From contig CM033401.1 of NCBI GenBank assembly GCA_019426215.1, forward strand, positions 9,057,134-9,121,133: DNA of 64,000 bases. Direction: 5' to 3'. The position numbers were made by a program, and so were the translations under genes. Below, in pieces: positions 52,492-64,000 of the stretch (position 1 is the first letter of the stretch; every line of letters begins with the position of its first letter). Under the pieces are notes generated by a model. It ran no database searches and had not been told where the DNA came from. It saw nothing but the letters and a program-made list of their open reading frames with translations. This stretch comes from Buddleja alternifolia (taxonomy: Eukaryota; Streptophyta; Magnoliopsida; Lamiales; Scrophulariaceae).

Positions 52492-54027
52492 CTTTAAACT
52501 TTATGGAACATTTTGCCTTGCACAGTGTAACCTACCAAAGGACGCTCACCATTATTTTTGTTTTTGACTCCTCAGTGATTAATATTTGGTACAAAATGTC
52601 AGATAATTAATCTAGAGAATTAAATAACTCAATGGCCTACATTCTACAACGTTGACTGTACCAAAAAAAAAAAAAGAATTCTACAACTTTGAAACTTCGT
52701 TTCACACATTCCATACTAATAGCAAAAAACATGACTGATTAAGTCAGTTTCTCAACTACCACTATAAACAAATATTTGCAACTTTAGTTTCAAGGTAAAG
52801 TGACGGTTTTAGTCCTGCATGGTAGCGTGAAAAGCATTTTCGATCTTCATGCGTATTTTATGTGCTATTTTCACCTCCAAAATGGAAAAGATCCCAAATT
52901 AAATGGTCACACGACAGACACGTCTCTCTCTACTTGATTTCGGGTGGAATTTGTTCTCAAATTGTGAAAAATTGGAAGATATTGTTCTTAAACTGCCAAT
53001 GCACAACGTATGTACATGACTAAATTTGTCACCCTAAATGAATTGCAGTATTGCCTAAGATTAGTGTTCAATTGTCGTACATCACTCTCTTTTCGTTCTA
53101 AAATTATGTCAAACTCTATTTCTAAGGTAATCGACATCCATATTGCGTTATTTGTTCCAGCATGATGTATTAAAGCCTAGATCTCACCTCAAATAAACTA
53201 GATTTTTTCTGATTATTGAATTTCTCTTTATATGATTCTTGAATCTGTATACACAAAGTACATTTTTTTGCAAAAATGTATATAAATTTGTCATAACATA
53301 GTCGACTTCGACAAGTGAGGTGCAGGTTTTGTTAGGAATCAATGCTCTCAATGGTGAACTAACAACAAAAAATATAAGAAACAATGGGAAAATAAAAGCA
53401 ATAAAGAAGACAAAGAATTTTATGGTGGAAACCCAATCAAGGGAAAAACCACCTCCAACTAGATCTTTTTATTTCAACTCTCTCAAAGTGATTCGATTAC
53501 CATTACAAAATGAGTTCTATGCTATTTAAATAGGAAAAAGTGAAGTTGAAACCCTAATAGATTTAGGAAAAACAATCCTAAATCAACCCTAGAACTTAAG
53601 GAAACAATCCTCATCAAAATAAGACTCAAAAAACATGTCAAAAATACATAAGCCACGAAAAGGCGAAAAAACGCGCATTCAGTCTCCCGAGCCCGCGCCT
53701 AGGCGCCTGTTGCACCACGCCTGGGCGCCGGTTTGCGTTTTGTGCGCCCAGGCCTCTGCTTGCCATGCCTGGGCGCCCCGGGCAGTGCCTCACACTATTT
53801 CGACTTCGTTTCTCGACTCCTTCGCAATCCCAGTCAACCCCGATCCATCTTGGCTCCTCTTCTTGACCCTATTTTAATCTGACTCCACCAAACCCATCAA
53901 GTTTGAGTTGGGATTGGAGAAGCCATATCCAAAGAGAGCACTTCAAAGTGCATGCACAATTGCAATAGCAAATTCCATACAGTTTAGATAAAGATTTTTT
54001 TTAATAGATTTTAGTTGAACTCTTAAC
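52492..54027. other. Intergenic; possible LTR-derived segment at 53330-53900
   Basis: A TGTTAGGAATCAATG start at 53330, an AT-rich promoter-like patch near 53520, and a compact GC-rich block at 53690-53800 with repeated GCCTGGGCGCC/GGCGCCCAGGC phrases look like LTR sequence. The second terminus and a 5-bp duplication were not secured. Around 52790-52900 there are decayed Mutator-like phrases. No gene seen. Confidence 0.3.
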
Positions 54028-54035
54028 TACATGAT

Positions 54036-54253
54036 CAGAGACGGAGCGAGGCCCCGGGTAGGTAGGGGCACTCGCCTCCTCAACTTTGAGTAAAAAAGAA
54101 AATTGCCTTACAAATTTTTAATTTTTGATATTTTGCCCCCTATAAATTTTTATTTTGACATTCGCCCCCCAAAATCTAAAAACATAAGCTTTGCCTCAAA
54201 TTTTTTTCATTGCCTCCCCCCCCCCCAAATTTTGAATCCTAACTCCGTCCTTG
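54036..54253. mobile_element. hAT-like MITE, 218 bp
   Basis: The ends CAGAGACGGAGCGAGG and the inverted CTCCGTCCTTG resemble CAGRGRCGGA hAT termini. A perfect 8-bp duplication, TACATGAT, flanks it (54028-54035 and 54254-54261). The interior resembles the segment at 49720-49850. Confidence 0.88.
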
Positions 54254-54261
54254 TACATGAT

Positions 54262-55031
54262 AAATTTAATTATTTGATCGAGTAGCAATTAAATTTGAAT
54301 TGTCTAGATGTGGCATTGAAAATATATATTTTTTTGTTTGGGGAGGGAGGGGGGGGGGGGCAAAAATATAAATAATTGAAAAAAGGACCAAAGTGAGACA
54401 TAAAAATAAAAATAAAAGGAACCAAAATGAGATAGGAAAACATGATCTAACGATTTACTCCTAAAAAATTGATACTTCCGGCCAAAACTTGCTGGAAAGG
54501 ACTAAAGTGAGACGAAATTATAACATTAGGGATGATACCGTGATAAGAAATACTTTAGGGACCAAAGCGATATAAATTTGATAATTCAAACGATCCCCGA
54601 ATTTGTAATATTACTCAAACAAAGTCATTTCTTGAGAATAAACACTCCTTAGTATCAACTGGTTACAAAAGTCATAACTAAAAGATGGATTAGATTCACC
54701 AAGTCCCCTTGTATTGTGAAAGATTTGTATTATAGGGTTTCTTGATATAACAATGTTATATATTACCATTTTTATACCGTTAGTTTTTACCTCCTTTAAT
54801 TATGACAAGAAATTATTATAATTAATTGGCTTTGATAGATCTCATATAATCAATATTTTTTAAATTAAGAGGATGTGAAAATATGGTGATATGTAGCATT
54901 TTCCTTATATTAATTACACTTTATATTAATAAAAAATTCAAATACCCCTTAAATAATATTTATGGACCAAAATATCTTTGAGTTGTAGAAAATGAAAAAT
55001 TCACATTGTACCACATATATGATATATGATA
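54262..55031. other. AT-rich sequence with a G-run and decayed Mutator-like phrases
   Basis: A G-rich tract (about 54339-54360) is followed by GGACCAAAGTGAGAC-type phrases repeated at about 54385, 54500 and 54556, reminiscent of Mutator-like arms. No pairing ends were established. Confidence 0.4.
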
Positions 55032-56465
55032 TATAGTATAGTACTTTGGCCCCTCTATGACAAAAATTTCATTGCTTTCACACCAACTTTATTTAAATCT
55101 AACTTTATAAAATAAATTAATCTTCAACTAATTCAAAATTAAATGAAAATAGAAGAATGATTTCAATAGTATAGGGTGAAACATAATAAACTTTCAATTA
55201 TCTCATGTATATTTATATGCTACCATGAATATCATAGATTCTCTTTCTATCAATTTGTTTACCCTAAAAATGAAAATGGGTTTTATGAATTAAAAAACCT
55301 AAATGGCCCAACATTGATTAATGGGCCCCGAGATAAAAGATCAAGCCCATTATAACAATAACAATGCACAGAGTGATGAAATGGGCCCAATGAGAGTCTA
55401 AATTTGGCAAAATAACAAGGCGGACTCAAAGGTGTTAATTCCAAGGCAGGTTCAAAGAGTCAGGAATTCCGTAAGAAAAGCAACCCGCCAAGACGAAAGA
55501 ATTTTAAAAAGAAGTTAGAAGCAGTTCCCGACGGTTGAGAACGTGGGATCACGAAGCGAAGATAAAAACAAAAGAGGAAAGAGAAAGAACATCATCAGAA
55601 TCATCAATAACTTATTTACTCTTTTCTTAGGAGTAGGCGTAATTAGGAGTAGTCTATAGCGTAGATTAGCAGTAGTCGTAAGTAGTAATAGTTTATCAAG
55701 AATCGCTGGAACCTTCAGAGTTTGTACTGGCATTCGATCAGTTGTAATCTTTCCGAATTGAAGACTTTCATGGAGGTATAAATTATCTTTTTTCAGATTT
55801 CAGTATTTGATAGGTGATTTGTATCTTGACTTAAGTTTTTCGTTCATTATTATCGTATTCAAAGGAAAGATTCTCACGTAGGTATAAGATTATCTTTTGT
55901 CAAATTTAAGTATCTGAAAGATAATTTTTATTTGGACTTGAATCTTATCTTTCATCTTATTATTGCATTCGAAGACAATAATCAACTTCTAATTTAAGAC
56001 TTGAACCACCGAAATAGCGTGTCGAACGCAAAGGTTGAAAAATAATCTCAAGATATAAGTTATCGCGGGGCTCGGAACGCGCAATTGGATCCACCCTAGT
56101 CTAGTTTGTTTTTAAACTAAACACAATCTCTATATAATTAATAGAAATATCTGCCAACTTGAAAATTATAGTCGTCGCATTATTATATAGTATAGTACTT
56201 TGGCCCCTCTATGACAAAAATCTCATTGTTTTCACACCAACTTTAGTTAAATCTAACTTTATAAAATAAATTAATCTTCAACTAACTCAACATTAAATGA
56301 AAATAGAAGAATGATTTCAATAGTATAGGGTGAAACATAATAAACTTTCAACTATCGCATGTATATTTATATGCTACCATGAATATCATAGATTCTCTTT
56401 CTATCAATCTCTATATAATTAATAGAAATATCTACCAACTTGAAAAGTATAGTCGTCGCATTAAT
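55032..56465. repeat. Tandem duplication of about 283 bp, first unit split by an LTR
   Basis: Unit 1 is 55032-55254 plus 56124-56182. Unit 2 is about 56183-56465 and is uninterrupted. Shared phrases include ATAGTACTTTGGCCCCTCTA at the start and AATATCTRCCAACTTGAAAA near the end. The intact second unit shows the pre-insertion sequence of the first. Confidence 0.85.
55256..56123. mobile_element. Probable solo LTR
   Basis: The 868-bp segment begins TGTTTA and ends TAAACA, the short TG...CA inverted ends of LTRs. The flanks are CAATT (55251-55255) and CAATC (56124-56128), a 5-bp duplication with one mismatch; the intact neighbouring unit reads CAATC. There is no internal coding region and no primer site, which suits a solo LTR left by recombination. 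The family is not recognised. Confidence 0.7.
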
Positions 56466-57530
56466 AGACATTTCTTATGCCTTTTGCTTTCTTGTTTTGT
56501 TTACACTAGCTTGCACAGATAAATACCTATACGTTTAAATTACTTAGTTAATATGTATCAATGAAATGGCAAGCACATCTTATTAACATTATTTATATGA
56601 TCAAAATAAATGAAAAATAAGTCATTTGTCTCTGATTAACGTAAAATATTGTGAGTATCAAGATGTATGCACATGTTTTATTATAAAAATCATATAAGTA
56701 GTTTCTTCACTGTTCTTAATAAATAATACAAAACTTTTGTTCACCGAAAAAAAATAATAATACAATACTTGAAAAATAAATAACTAGTTTTATTGGAACA
56801 CTATTATTCCAATAAAAAATAATTTGAATTAATAGTTATTGTTTAAAATAAAATTATTGGATTAGTAAAAGTCTAATACGTAACAAAAATTTATATTAGT
56901 AATGGTCATAAAAACTTTATGTTAGCTTAAGTTTAATTTGTCTTATTCTACTATTATAATTGTATTTTGTAATTTATAACATTAAAGGCTAATTTATTTA
57001 ATAACGTTGGTGTTGAATTGAATTTGGAGTCAAATTAATTGAAATTAGATTGAAAAGGGACCAATATAATTAATGTACCATGAATGTAACGGATTGTGCA
57101 AAGTACATACTACAAAGTAAGTTATCATTTTGTGCAACTCAATGATATTTTGATCCACTAATATTGTTTAGGGAGAGTTTGAAGTTCATACTAATAGAGG
57201 GAGGTAATTGATACAAGTTCGAATTTTTTATTGGAAACGTTGTTGCAATCTCCTATTGCACTTCACATGTGAATGTCATGTGTATGAAATGTTTTTTTTA
57301 AAATAAATTTAATATGAATTATATATACTTGTCGGACAAGCATGATAAGCAATACAAGATGCAACACCATTTTGTAATTGAAGATCTTGTGTGAATTGAT
57401 GCCTACCCGACAAAGTGAATTTCACCAATAATAGGTATTGATTTTACGAGACTCTAATTACTTGGTATTGTTTTTCTTTTTGATAAATTACTGGGTAAGT
57501 GGGTATTGAGTTCTATACTTGTGTGTGCGA
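56466..57530. other. AT-rich sequence, no gene seen
   Basis: Nothing recognisable on either strand. Confidence 0.35.
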
Positions 57531-57534
57531 ATAT

Positions 57535-59880
57535 ATATATATATATATAGGGTATGGATCAAATACATACCTTGTCATTTGGTAAGATCTAAGACCCAAT
57601 CTAGTCCTTTGATTCAATTTGATCTCAAGGTGTGGGTTTATCTTATTTTTCAGATTATTTATAGTAAAACGTAACAAACTAAATCTTTCCATAACAGATT
57701 CCTGATTTTTCTCCATAACTGATTTTGCTTCCCAATTTATTTTTATCTCTAGTTATAATTCGATCTATTTACAAAAATTATCAATTTTATTACAAGAATC
57801 TGAAATTTCTTCATCATTCATCAATTCTGCTTCCAAATTCGTTTTTTCTTTCGAATCATAAATTTTTGAATTCTGCATTTTTTTCTGCATATTATAAAGT
57901 ACATTAATCATCAATATACAATTTATTATATTCCATTATACAGTCCATATAACGCGATTATACAGTATGGTATACATGCAAAGAAAGTCAGTTTAATTCA
58001 CAAACAAATTCTTCAAAAACAGAATTCACAAAAACAGATTCTTCAAAAATCAAAAATCAAAGCAAATAACAATGATGTAAGCGAAAACATAGGAAAAACA
58101 ATTCACTATGTCAGAATGATACGAAAATCGCACAGTTATAGCAAAATGGCGTGCTAAACAAGACGCACAGCATAGCGGTGCGGTCTCGTGATTTTAGCCA
58201 TCTGAGATCATTTAGGGCTTTAAAATTGCGTTTTGTTAGTTTTTAAGACTTGTAAATAACAATTACATATCATATAAACCATTATACAATATCTCATACA
58301 GTGTGGCATTAGTGACAAATACAATTAGTAATTTTTAAAACATCATACAGTAGCTTATAACCCATTATACAGTAGTATGTAAACCATTATACAGTAGTTT
58401 GTAAATCATTATACAGTGTGTGTTTATAATCATTATACAGTAGTATGTAAACCATTATACAATAGTATATAAACCATTATACAGTGTGTGTTTATAACTA
58501 TACAGTTACAATCTTATAAACCATTATACGGTATCTTATAACACAGTATACAGTATCATATTAATTAATATGCAGTATTATATAAGTCATTATACAGTGA
58601 ATACAATAGCTAATTAATCCATTATACAATAGTTAATCAACAAATATACAGTAAATACAAATAAGGTAAAGTTTGGAAATAATGGAAATAAATAAAAATG
58701 AAAATAAAAATCCGACTGAAAATATAAAAACGCGAAAAAACCTATTAAAACGATGGACTTTGGGCCCGAGAGGATGGTGCTCAGCATACTTATGATAAGT
58801 ATTTGAGTTGTTTTTAAAACGATGTTTCCTTCGAGATTGAAGTAGAGCTTGGGGCCAAATTCCAAAAACAGTTTTTGCCTTTCGGAAATTTAAAATATAT
58901 ATATTTTATTTTTTAAAGCAAAATACAGTACATGAGTGGTGATATACAGTGTGGTATTTTAGTGACACCACAATTAATGATTTTTAAACTATTATACAGT
59001 AGGTTATAAACCATTATACAGTAGCTTATAAATCATTATACAGTAAATACAACGGTGATATACAGTTTGCGATTAATGATATACAGTTAGTGATTTTCAA
59101 ACCATTATACAGTATGTTATAACATATTATACAGTATCATACAACCCATTATACAGTGTGTGTTTATACATCATACAATTACAATCTTATAAACCATTAT
59201 ACAGTATATTATAACACAATATACAATAAAATATAAGCCAATATACAGAATCATATAACCCATTATACAGTGAATACAATAGCTAATAAATATTATACAA
59301 TAGCTAATTAATACATTATACAATAGCTAATACACAAAAATATACAGTAGGAGGAGATTGATATTTCGCGATCGAATTTTCAGTTCGTGAAAATCTGTCA
59401 TATTCATGGCTATTTTCCGGTCATCTTCCTCAGCTAATTTCCGGCCGTCTTCGAGCAGCGCCTCACACAAATTTTAGAAGTTCAATATTTTAGATTTTGG
59501 TTTTTTCAATCTCGATTTTACTCAAATTTCAGAATTTCAGAAATTTTTTGGTCATAATCGACCGAAATTTGAGATTAATACGATTATATAAACTGATTCC
59601 GTTAATCTTAGGCTGAGATTTGTGAGATTGAAGGGAGATTTTCGTGGGTATCAGTTTTGAGAGATTTTAGGAGATCATGTGCAGTTATTTTTGGTAAATG
59701 GATGCTTGTAATTTTGCCATTTTATCTATTATACTCTGAATTCCTTAATTTTCCAATTTTGCCTCTTGTTTTTGTTTTATATTTGGATTGTTAGATTTAA
59801 TTAATCCAATAGACTAGATTGGGTTTTAGGTCTTACCTAAGAGAAGGTATGTATTAGATTTTCGCCCTATATATGTATAT
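57535..59880. mobile_element. 2.3-kb terminal-inverted-repeat element carrying a TATACAGT array
   Basis: About 90 bp at the left, from ATATATAGGGTATGGATCAA through AAGACCCAATCTAGTC, is mirrored at 59780-59870 (GACTAGATTGGGTTTTAGGT through CCCTATATATG). The ends fall in AT repeats, so the exact boundaries and the target duplication cannot be read. The interior is a TATACAGT-rich array (57938-59345) plus a unique region at 59345-59720. No transposase is seen; it is probably a non-autonomous Mutator-like element. Confidence 0.75.
57938..59345. repeat. Dispersed TATACAGT motif array
   Basis: CATTATACAGT and close variants occur at least twenty times, in the same orientation, spaced about 20-60 bp apart, in two clusters (about 58265-58650 and 58920-59345). 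Between the clusters is a non-repeated segment (about 58660-58915). The motif is essentially absent elsewhere in the window. Confidence 0.85.
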
Positions 59881-60124
59881 AGTTGTGAAGGACCTCATTT
59901 TGAGGTAACTTAGTAAAATGACGCAACTTTGTGGGTTCAGAGGCAGCAGATGTCTAATGACCACTTGTTTGTAGACCCAAGTTTTAATGGGCCACTTGTT
60001 TGTAGACTTAGGTCGTGTCAAATCTTATTAGAATGGATGGGAAGCTTTTTTTTTCCTATGAGTTTTCCACATTACATTAGATATAGAACTAATCTCGTTT
60101 CGCAATATTGAGTTTGTTATTGAT

Positions 60125-60215
60125 CTGAAGAAATTTGTCACTGAGAGAAGTTGAACACGCTCCCCACTCAAGAGCGTAATGGTGGACAAACCACTACGCT
60201 AACCCTTTAAATTTT
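60125..60215 (-). other. Possible SINE or tRNA-like fragment
   Basis: On the minus strand TTAGCGTAGTGG fits an A box, and GTGTTCAACTTC about 40 bp on resembles a degenerate B box. No tail or target duplication was found. Confidence 0.3.
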
Positions 60216-60342
60216 GAGATTACGCTTTCAATTTGCAGAACAAGTGTTAATCGTTGCCCTGTGAAGGGAGTGATTGTAACAAGCTCCCTAATCATGTCAA
60301 GTGACCAAAAATTGAATAGTTTATAAATATCAGTAGGTTTAA

Positions 60343-60343
<1 letters not shown>

Positions 60344-60375
<32 letters not shown>
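60344..60375. repeat. (AT)n microsatellite hosting a retrotransposon
   Basis: An AT tract of about 32 bp ends exactly where the decayed Copia element begins. The target duplication therefore cannot be read. Confidence 0.9.
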
Positions 60376-60380
<5 letters not shown>

Positions 60381-60501
60381 AAGATGACTCATTTTTCATT
60401 TGGTTAAAGAATTGGTTGTTATCCCACATAGGAAAACATTGAAAGTGGTGAGTTCAATTCTTGTATAAAGGTGGGCTACCTCTTCACCTTTTAGATATCC
60501 C
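60376..60501 (+). repeat. Truncated 5' LTR (U3 only)
   Basis: It matches the first about 126 bp of the 3' LTR at 63744 and then stops. R, U5 and the first bases of the primer site are deleted, so normal reverse transcription from this copy is not possible. Confidence 0.85.
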
Positions 60502-60651
60502 TTAGCCTCTCATCTTTGGCTATCAGAGCTCGGGTATTCTGAGTATGCTCTGTGGTCGCAGTTTAATCTGATCTTCCACATCAGAAAAGTTTTCTCGGGC
60601 TATTTGGCTTCCGCATTTGGAGGGCTATTGAAGAATAATTTGTAACCAAAA

Positions 60652-63600
60652 ATGGAAGTTACCTCAAAAGCATTGTCGTCGTCCATTTGGACGAAAACCA
60701 CTGTGACGAATACACGATTGGCAGTGGAGTCTTTTGATGGCACAAGCCATTTTGGTATGTGGCAAAGCGAAGTTGTAGACGCACTCTTTCAACAAGGTCT
60801 ATACTTAGCTATTGAAGAAAAGAAACCAAATGATATAGAGGAAAAAGAACGGAAATTTGGATGAGAAGGATTTGGCTCTGATGTTGCTGGGATCCCTTCC
60901 TGAGGAGTTTGAGTTTCTTGAAACCACTCTACTTCACTGGAAGGCTGCTGCTGTATCTCTTAGCGAAGTTTGTGCTGCCCTATACAGTTATGAACTGAGA
61001 AGGACAAGCAAGTTTGTTCAGGCGGAGATGCAGAAGTTTTGTTCATCAGAGGTCGTTCACAAAACAAAAGGAGTGAAATACTCCAAATTGGAGTTTTGTG
61101 AACTTTGTGTTCGTGGGAAACAGACAAGGGTTAAATTTGGAACAGCAATCCATAATATTGATGGTATCTTGGATTATGTTCATTCGGATGTGTGGGTCCC
61201 TCAAAAAATGAGTTCTTTGGGAGGGAAGCACTAGTTTGTAACCTTTGTTGATGATTTTTCCCGGAAAGTTTGGGTGTATACGATGAAGACAAAGGATGAA
61301 GTGTTTGAGGTATTCCTCAATTGAAAAAAGATGGTGGAAACTCAGACTGATAAAAAGGTCAAACGTCTCCGTACAGACAATGGTGGAGAATTTAGGAGTG
61401 GTCCATTTCAGAAATTTTGTGAGGATGAAGGTATTGTCAGACACTTCACTGTCAGACATACACCACAACAGAACGGAGTGGCAGAACGCATGAATCGGAC
61501 TTTGCTGGAGAAAGTTCGGTGTTTGTTATCCAATGCTGGGTTGGGTAAAGAATTTTGGGCTGAGGCTGTGACGTATGCGTGCCATCTCGTTAATCGTCTA
61601 CCATCTACTGCTATTGATGGAAAAACACCATTTGAGAAATGGTTTGGAAAGCCTGCTGCTGATTATGATTCCTTACATGTGTTTGGTTCCGCTGCATATT
61701 ATCATGTTAAGGAATCAAAGTTGGATCCTAGAGCAAAGAAAGCTGTGTTCATGGGGATCACCTCTGGTGTAAATGGCTATCGCCTTTGGTGTCCAGAAAC
61801 AAAGAAAATAATCTTTAGCAGGGATGTCACCTTTGATGAATCTACCATGTTGGAAAAGGTGAATGCAGAACAGTAGGATGGTACTCCCAAACAGGTGGAG
61901 TTTGAAAAGTTTGTTGTCCCAGCAGATCAAGAAACTCTTGATCATTCTCCTACGGTAGAAGGAGATTTTGAAGAAGAGGAAGTTCAACCCCAAGAACTTC
62001 CACAGCAACTTGAATCAATTGCAACTAGCAAGCCAAAGAGGATAATCAGAAAGCCTGCTCGCTTTGATGATATGGTGGCTTGTGCATCTGCAATTGCCGC
62101 TGATGATGTTCCTACCACTTATATTGAAGCAGTCAAAGGACCAGAGAAAGATAAGTGGAGGATTGCCATGAGTGAAGAAATGCAGTCCCTTCATAAGAAT
62201 CAAACATGGGAACTGGCCAATCTCCCGAAAGGAAAGAAGGCAATTGGATGCAAATGGGTATTTGCAAAGAAAGATGGATTTCCTAGCCAAGGTGATGTTC
62301 GCTACAAAGCCAGATTGGTGGCCAAAGGTTACGCTCAGAAGGAGGGCATTGATTATAATGAGGTGTTTTCTCCAGTTGTAAAACACTCCTCCATTAGAAT
62401 TTTGTTGGCTTTGGTAGCACAGTTGGATTTTGAACTAGTTCAGTTGGATGTAAAAACTGCATTTTTACATGGAGACTTGGAAGAGTAAATCTATATGACT
62501 CAGCCAGAGGGATTCAAAGTTGCTGAAAATGAAAATTTGGTTTGTAAACTTCAAAAATCGTTGTACGGATTGAAGCAATCTCCGAGGCAGTGGTACAAGC
62601 GATTTGACAAGTTTATGATGGGAATTGGGTACACAAGAAGCAAATACGATCATTGTGTGTATTTGCACAAGCTACAAGATGGATCCTTCATATATCTTCT
62701 TCTGTATGTTGATGATATGTTGATTGCCTCCCCGAGTCTAATAGAAATTGAGAAGTTGAAGACTCATTTGAAAAGGGAGTTCGAGATGAAGGATCTAGGT
62801 GAGGCGAAGAAGATTCTCGGCATGGAGATTTTCAGAGATAGAAAATTGAGGAGACTTTGTTTGACTCAGAAACAATATCTGAGTAGGATGTTGAGGCGTT
62901 TTGGCATTGATGAAAAGTCAAAACCAGTTAGTACTCCGCTTGCTCCTCATTTTAAGCTTAGCGCCGCTTTGTCACCGAAATCTGATGCAGAACGGGAATA
63001 CATGTCAAAAGTACCGTATGCAAATGCTGTTGGTAGCTTGATGTATGCTATGGTGTGTACGAGGCCTGATATTTCCCAAGCAGTGGGGGTTGTGAGCAGG
63101 TATATGCATGATCCTGGAAAGGAACATTGGCAAGCTGTGAAATGGATTTTGCGATACATCCATGACACAGTTGATGTTGGTTTGATATTTGAGCGGGAAC
63201 ATAGTCAGTATGTAGTCGGATATTGTGATTCAGACTATGCTGGTGATTTAGATAAGCGTAGATCAACTACAGGCTACGTATTTACTCTTGCTAAAGCACC
63301 GGTCAGTTGGAAGTCTACCTTACAGTCAACGGTTGCTCTGTCTACTACGGAAGCAGAGTATATGGCAATTTCAGAGGCTGTAAAGGAAGCAATTTGGCTT
63401 CAAGGGTTGCTTGGTGAACTGGGGATTGGACAAAAGTATGTGAAAATACATTGTGATAGTCAAAGTGCTATCCATTTAGCAAAGAACCAAGTTTATCATG
63501 CAAGGACGAAGCACATTGATGTTCGGTATCACTTCATACGAGAGATACTCGAAGAAGGTGGAGTCATAATCGAGAAGATCCATACTACTGAGAATCCTGC

Positions 63601-63676
63601 TGATATGTTGACAAAAGTTGTGACTGCAATCAAGTTCAAATTTTGTTTGGACTTGATCAACATTGTCAAAGTTTGA
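60652..63676 (+). pseudogene. Broken Copia Gag-Pol
   Basis: Compared with the intact polyprotein, gag lacks a block after the KKPNDIEEKE motif (junction near 60847). A second deletion removes the zinc knuckle, protease and pre-integrase segment (junction near 61068-61070). In-frame stops follow at about 61233, 61322, 61876 and 62486. The rest keeps clear integrase, reverse transcriptase (YVDDM near 62706) and RNase H motifs, and from 62495 the frame is open to its normal end. It cannot make a complete polyprotein. Confidence 0.92.
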
Positions 63677-63743
63677 AGATTGATTTTGGTGACCCCGTTT
63701 GACGAGGAGATTGAAGATTTTGAAATTCGCCATGGTGGAGATT

Positions 63744-64000
63744 TGTTGAAGATGGCTCATTTTTCATTTGGTTAAAGAATTGGTTGTTATCCCACATAGG
63801 AAAACATTGAAAGTGGTGAGTTCAATTCTTGTATAAAGGTGGGCTACCTCTTCACCTTTTAGATATCCCAAATTGCCTAAGTCTTTTAGCAATTTCTTCT
63901 TTCTTCCTCTATAGTTTGTAATAGTTTCACTTTAGTCCTTTAGTGAAATATTTTGGTGGGATCCGAGGACGTAGGCTAAATTAGCCGAACCTCGTTAAAT
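63744..64000 (+). repeat. 3' LTR, partial (runs off the window)
   Basis: It begins TGTTGAAGATGG. From about 63866 onward it is almost identical to the LTRs of the 32-kb element, while the first about 120 bp (U3) differ. Confidence 0.9.

Larger units (their letters stand above)
60376..64000 (+). mobile_element. Decayed Copia relative of the 32-kb element, cut by the window edge
   Basis: It begins TGTTGAAGATG with a U3 that differs from the intact element's but ends in the same TATA region (TATAAAGG near 60471). The 5' LTR breaks off at about 60501. A 19-bp filler joins it to a truncated primer site (TATCAGAGC at 60521). The interior then follows the 32-kb element closely. The 3' LTR starts at 63744 and continues past the window end. 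Confidence 0.92.

Noticed and set aside
53635..53877. An 80-codon frame with repeated HAWAP-like words
   Set aside because: It is driven by the GC-rich GGCGCC repeats. I keep the repeat as a finding but not as a gene.
60125..60215. A tRNA gene on the minus strand
   Set aside because: The box-like motifs are degenerate and no cloverleaf could be folded by eye. I list it only as a possible SINE fragment.

Overview
The window looks like nuclear DNA of a flowering plant, most likely a eudicot. It is AT-rich, carries spliced plant-type genes far apart, and is dominated by plant transposable elements (Copia and Gypsy LTR retrotransposons, an L1-type LINE with RNase H, tRNA-derived SINEs, hAT, Mutator-like and CACTA-like elements, Helitrons). 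I could not determine the species.

Three host genes are well supported. An intronless XRCC3 (RAD51 paralogue, homologous recombination) is at 675-1550 (+). A four-exon tail-anchored protein with a syntaxin-6-type N-terminal domain is at 5713-8614 (-), rebuilt here from splice signals. An intronless BCS1/AATP-type AAA-ATPase is at 40015-41523 (-). A small GRF-zinc-finger-like reading frame at 3609-3983 is degenerate and is broken by a MITE. From memory, Arabidopsis has XRCC3 close to an AAA-ATPase on chromosome 5 (At5g57450/At5g57480), and a syntaxin-like gene beside an AAA-ATPase on chromosome 4 (At4g30240/At4g30250). The trio may therefore be an old gene block, here stretched by about 31 kb of transposon insertions between 8.6 and 40 kb.

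Layout. 0-9 kb: the genes, with small MITEs, an Au-type SINE and the GRF remnant. 9-14 kb: hAT and foldback elements. 14.8-24.1 kb: a nest of a LINE, interrupted by a SIRE-like Copia element (17446-22511, 5-bp duplication GATTC), with a 1.75-kb hAT-like element full of minisatellite at the LINE's left edge. 25-30 kb: two small Helitrons of one family, a hAT element, a tRNA-derived SINE and short hairpin elements. 32.06-37.19 kb: an apparently intact young Copia element with a single 1321-codon polyprotein. 40-41.5 kb: the AAA-ATPase. 43.9-60 kb: a CACTA-like element, a Gypsy-derived non-autonomous gag-protease element (46743-49716, -), several hAT and Mutator-like elements, a probable solo LTR inside a tandem duplication, and a 2.3-kb terminal-inverted-repeat element carrying a TATACAGT-rich array. 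60.38 kb to the end: a decayed relative of the intact Copia element, running off the right edge.

Most mobile-element calls rest on features read directly: target-site duplications (8 bp for hAT, 9-10 bp for Mutator-like, 5 bp for LTR elements, 13-16 bp for SINEs), terminal inverted repeats, primer-binding sites and recognisable protein motifs. I found no clearly new biological system. The most unusual items are the minisatellite-filled terminal-inverted-repeat elements, a short-hairpin MITE family with three copies (one with its empty site preserved beside it), the gag-protease element, and the matched pair of intact and decayed Copia copies with different U3 regions.
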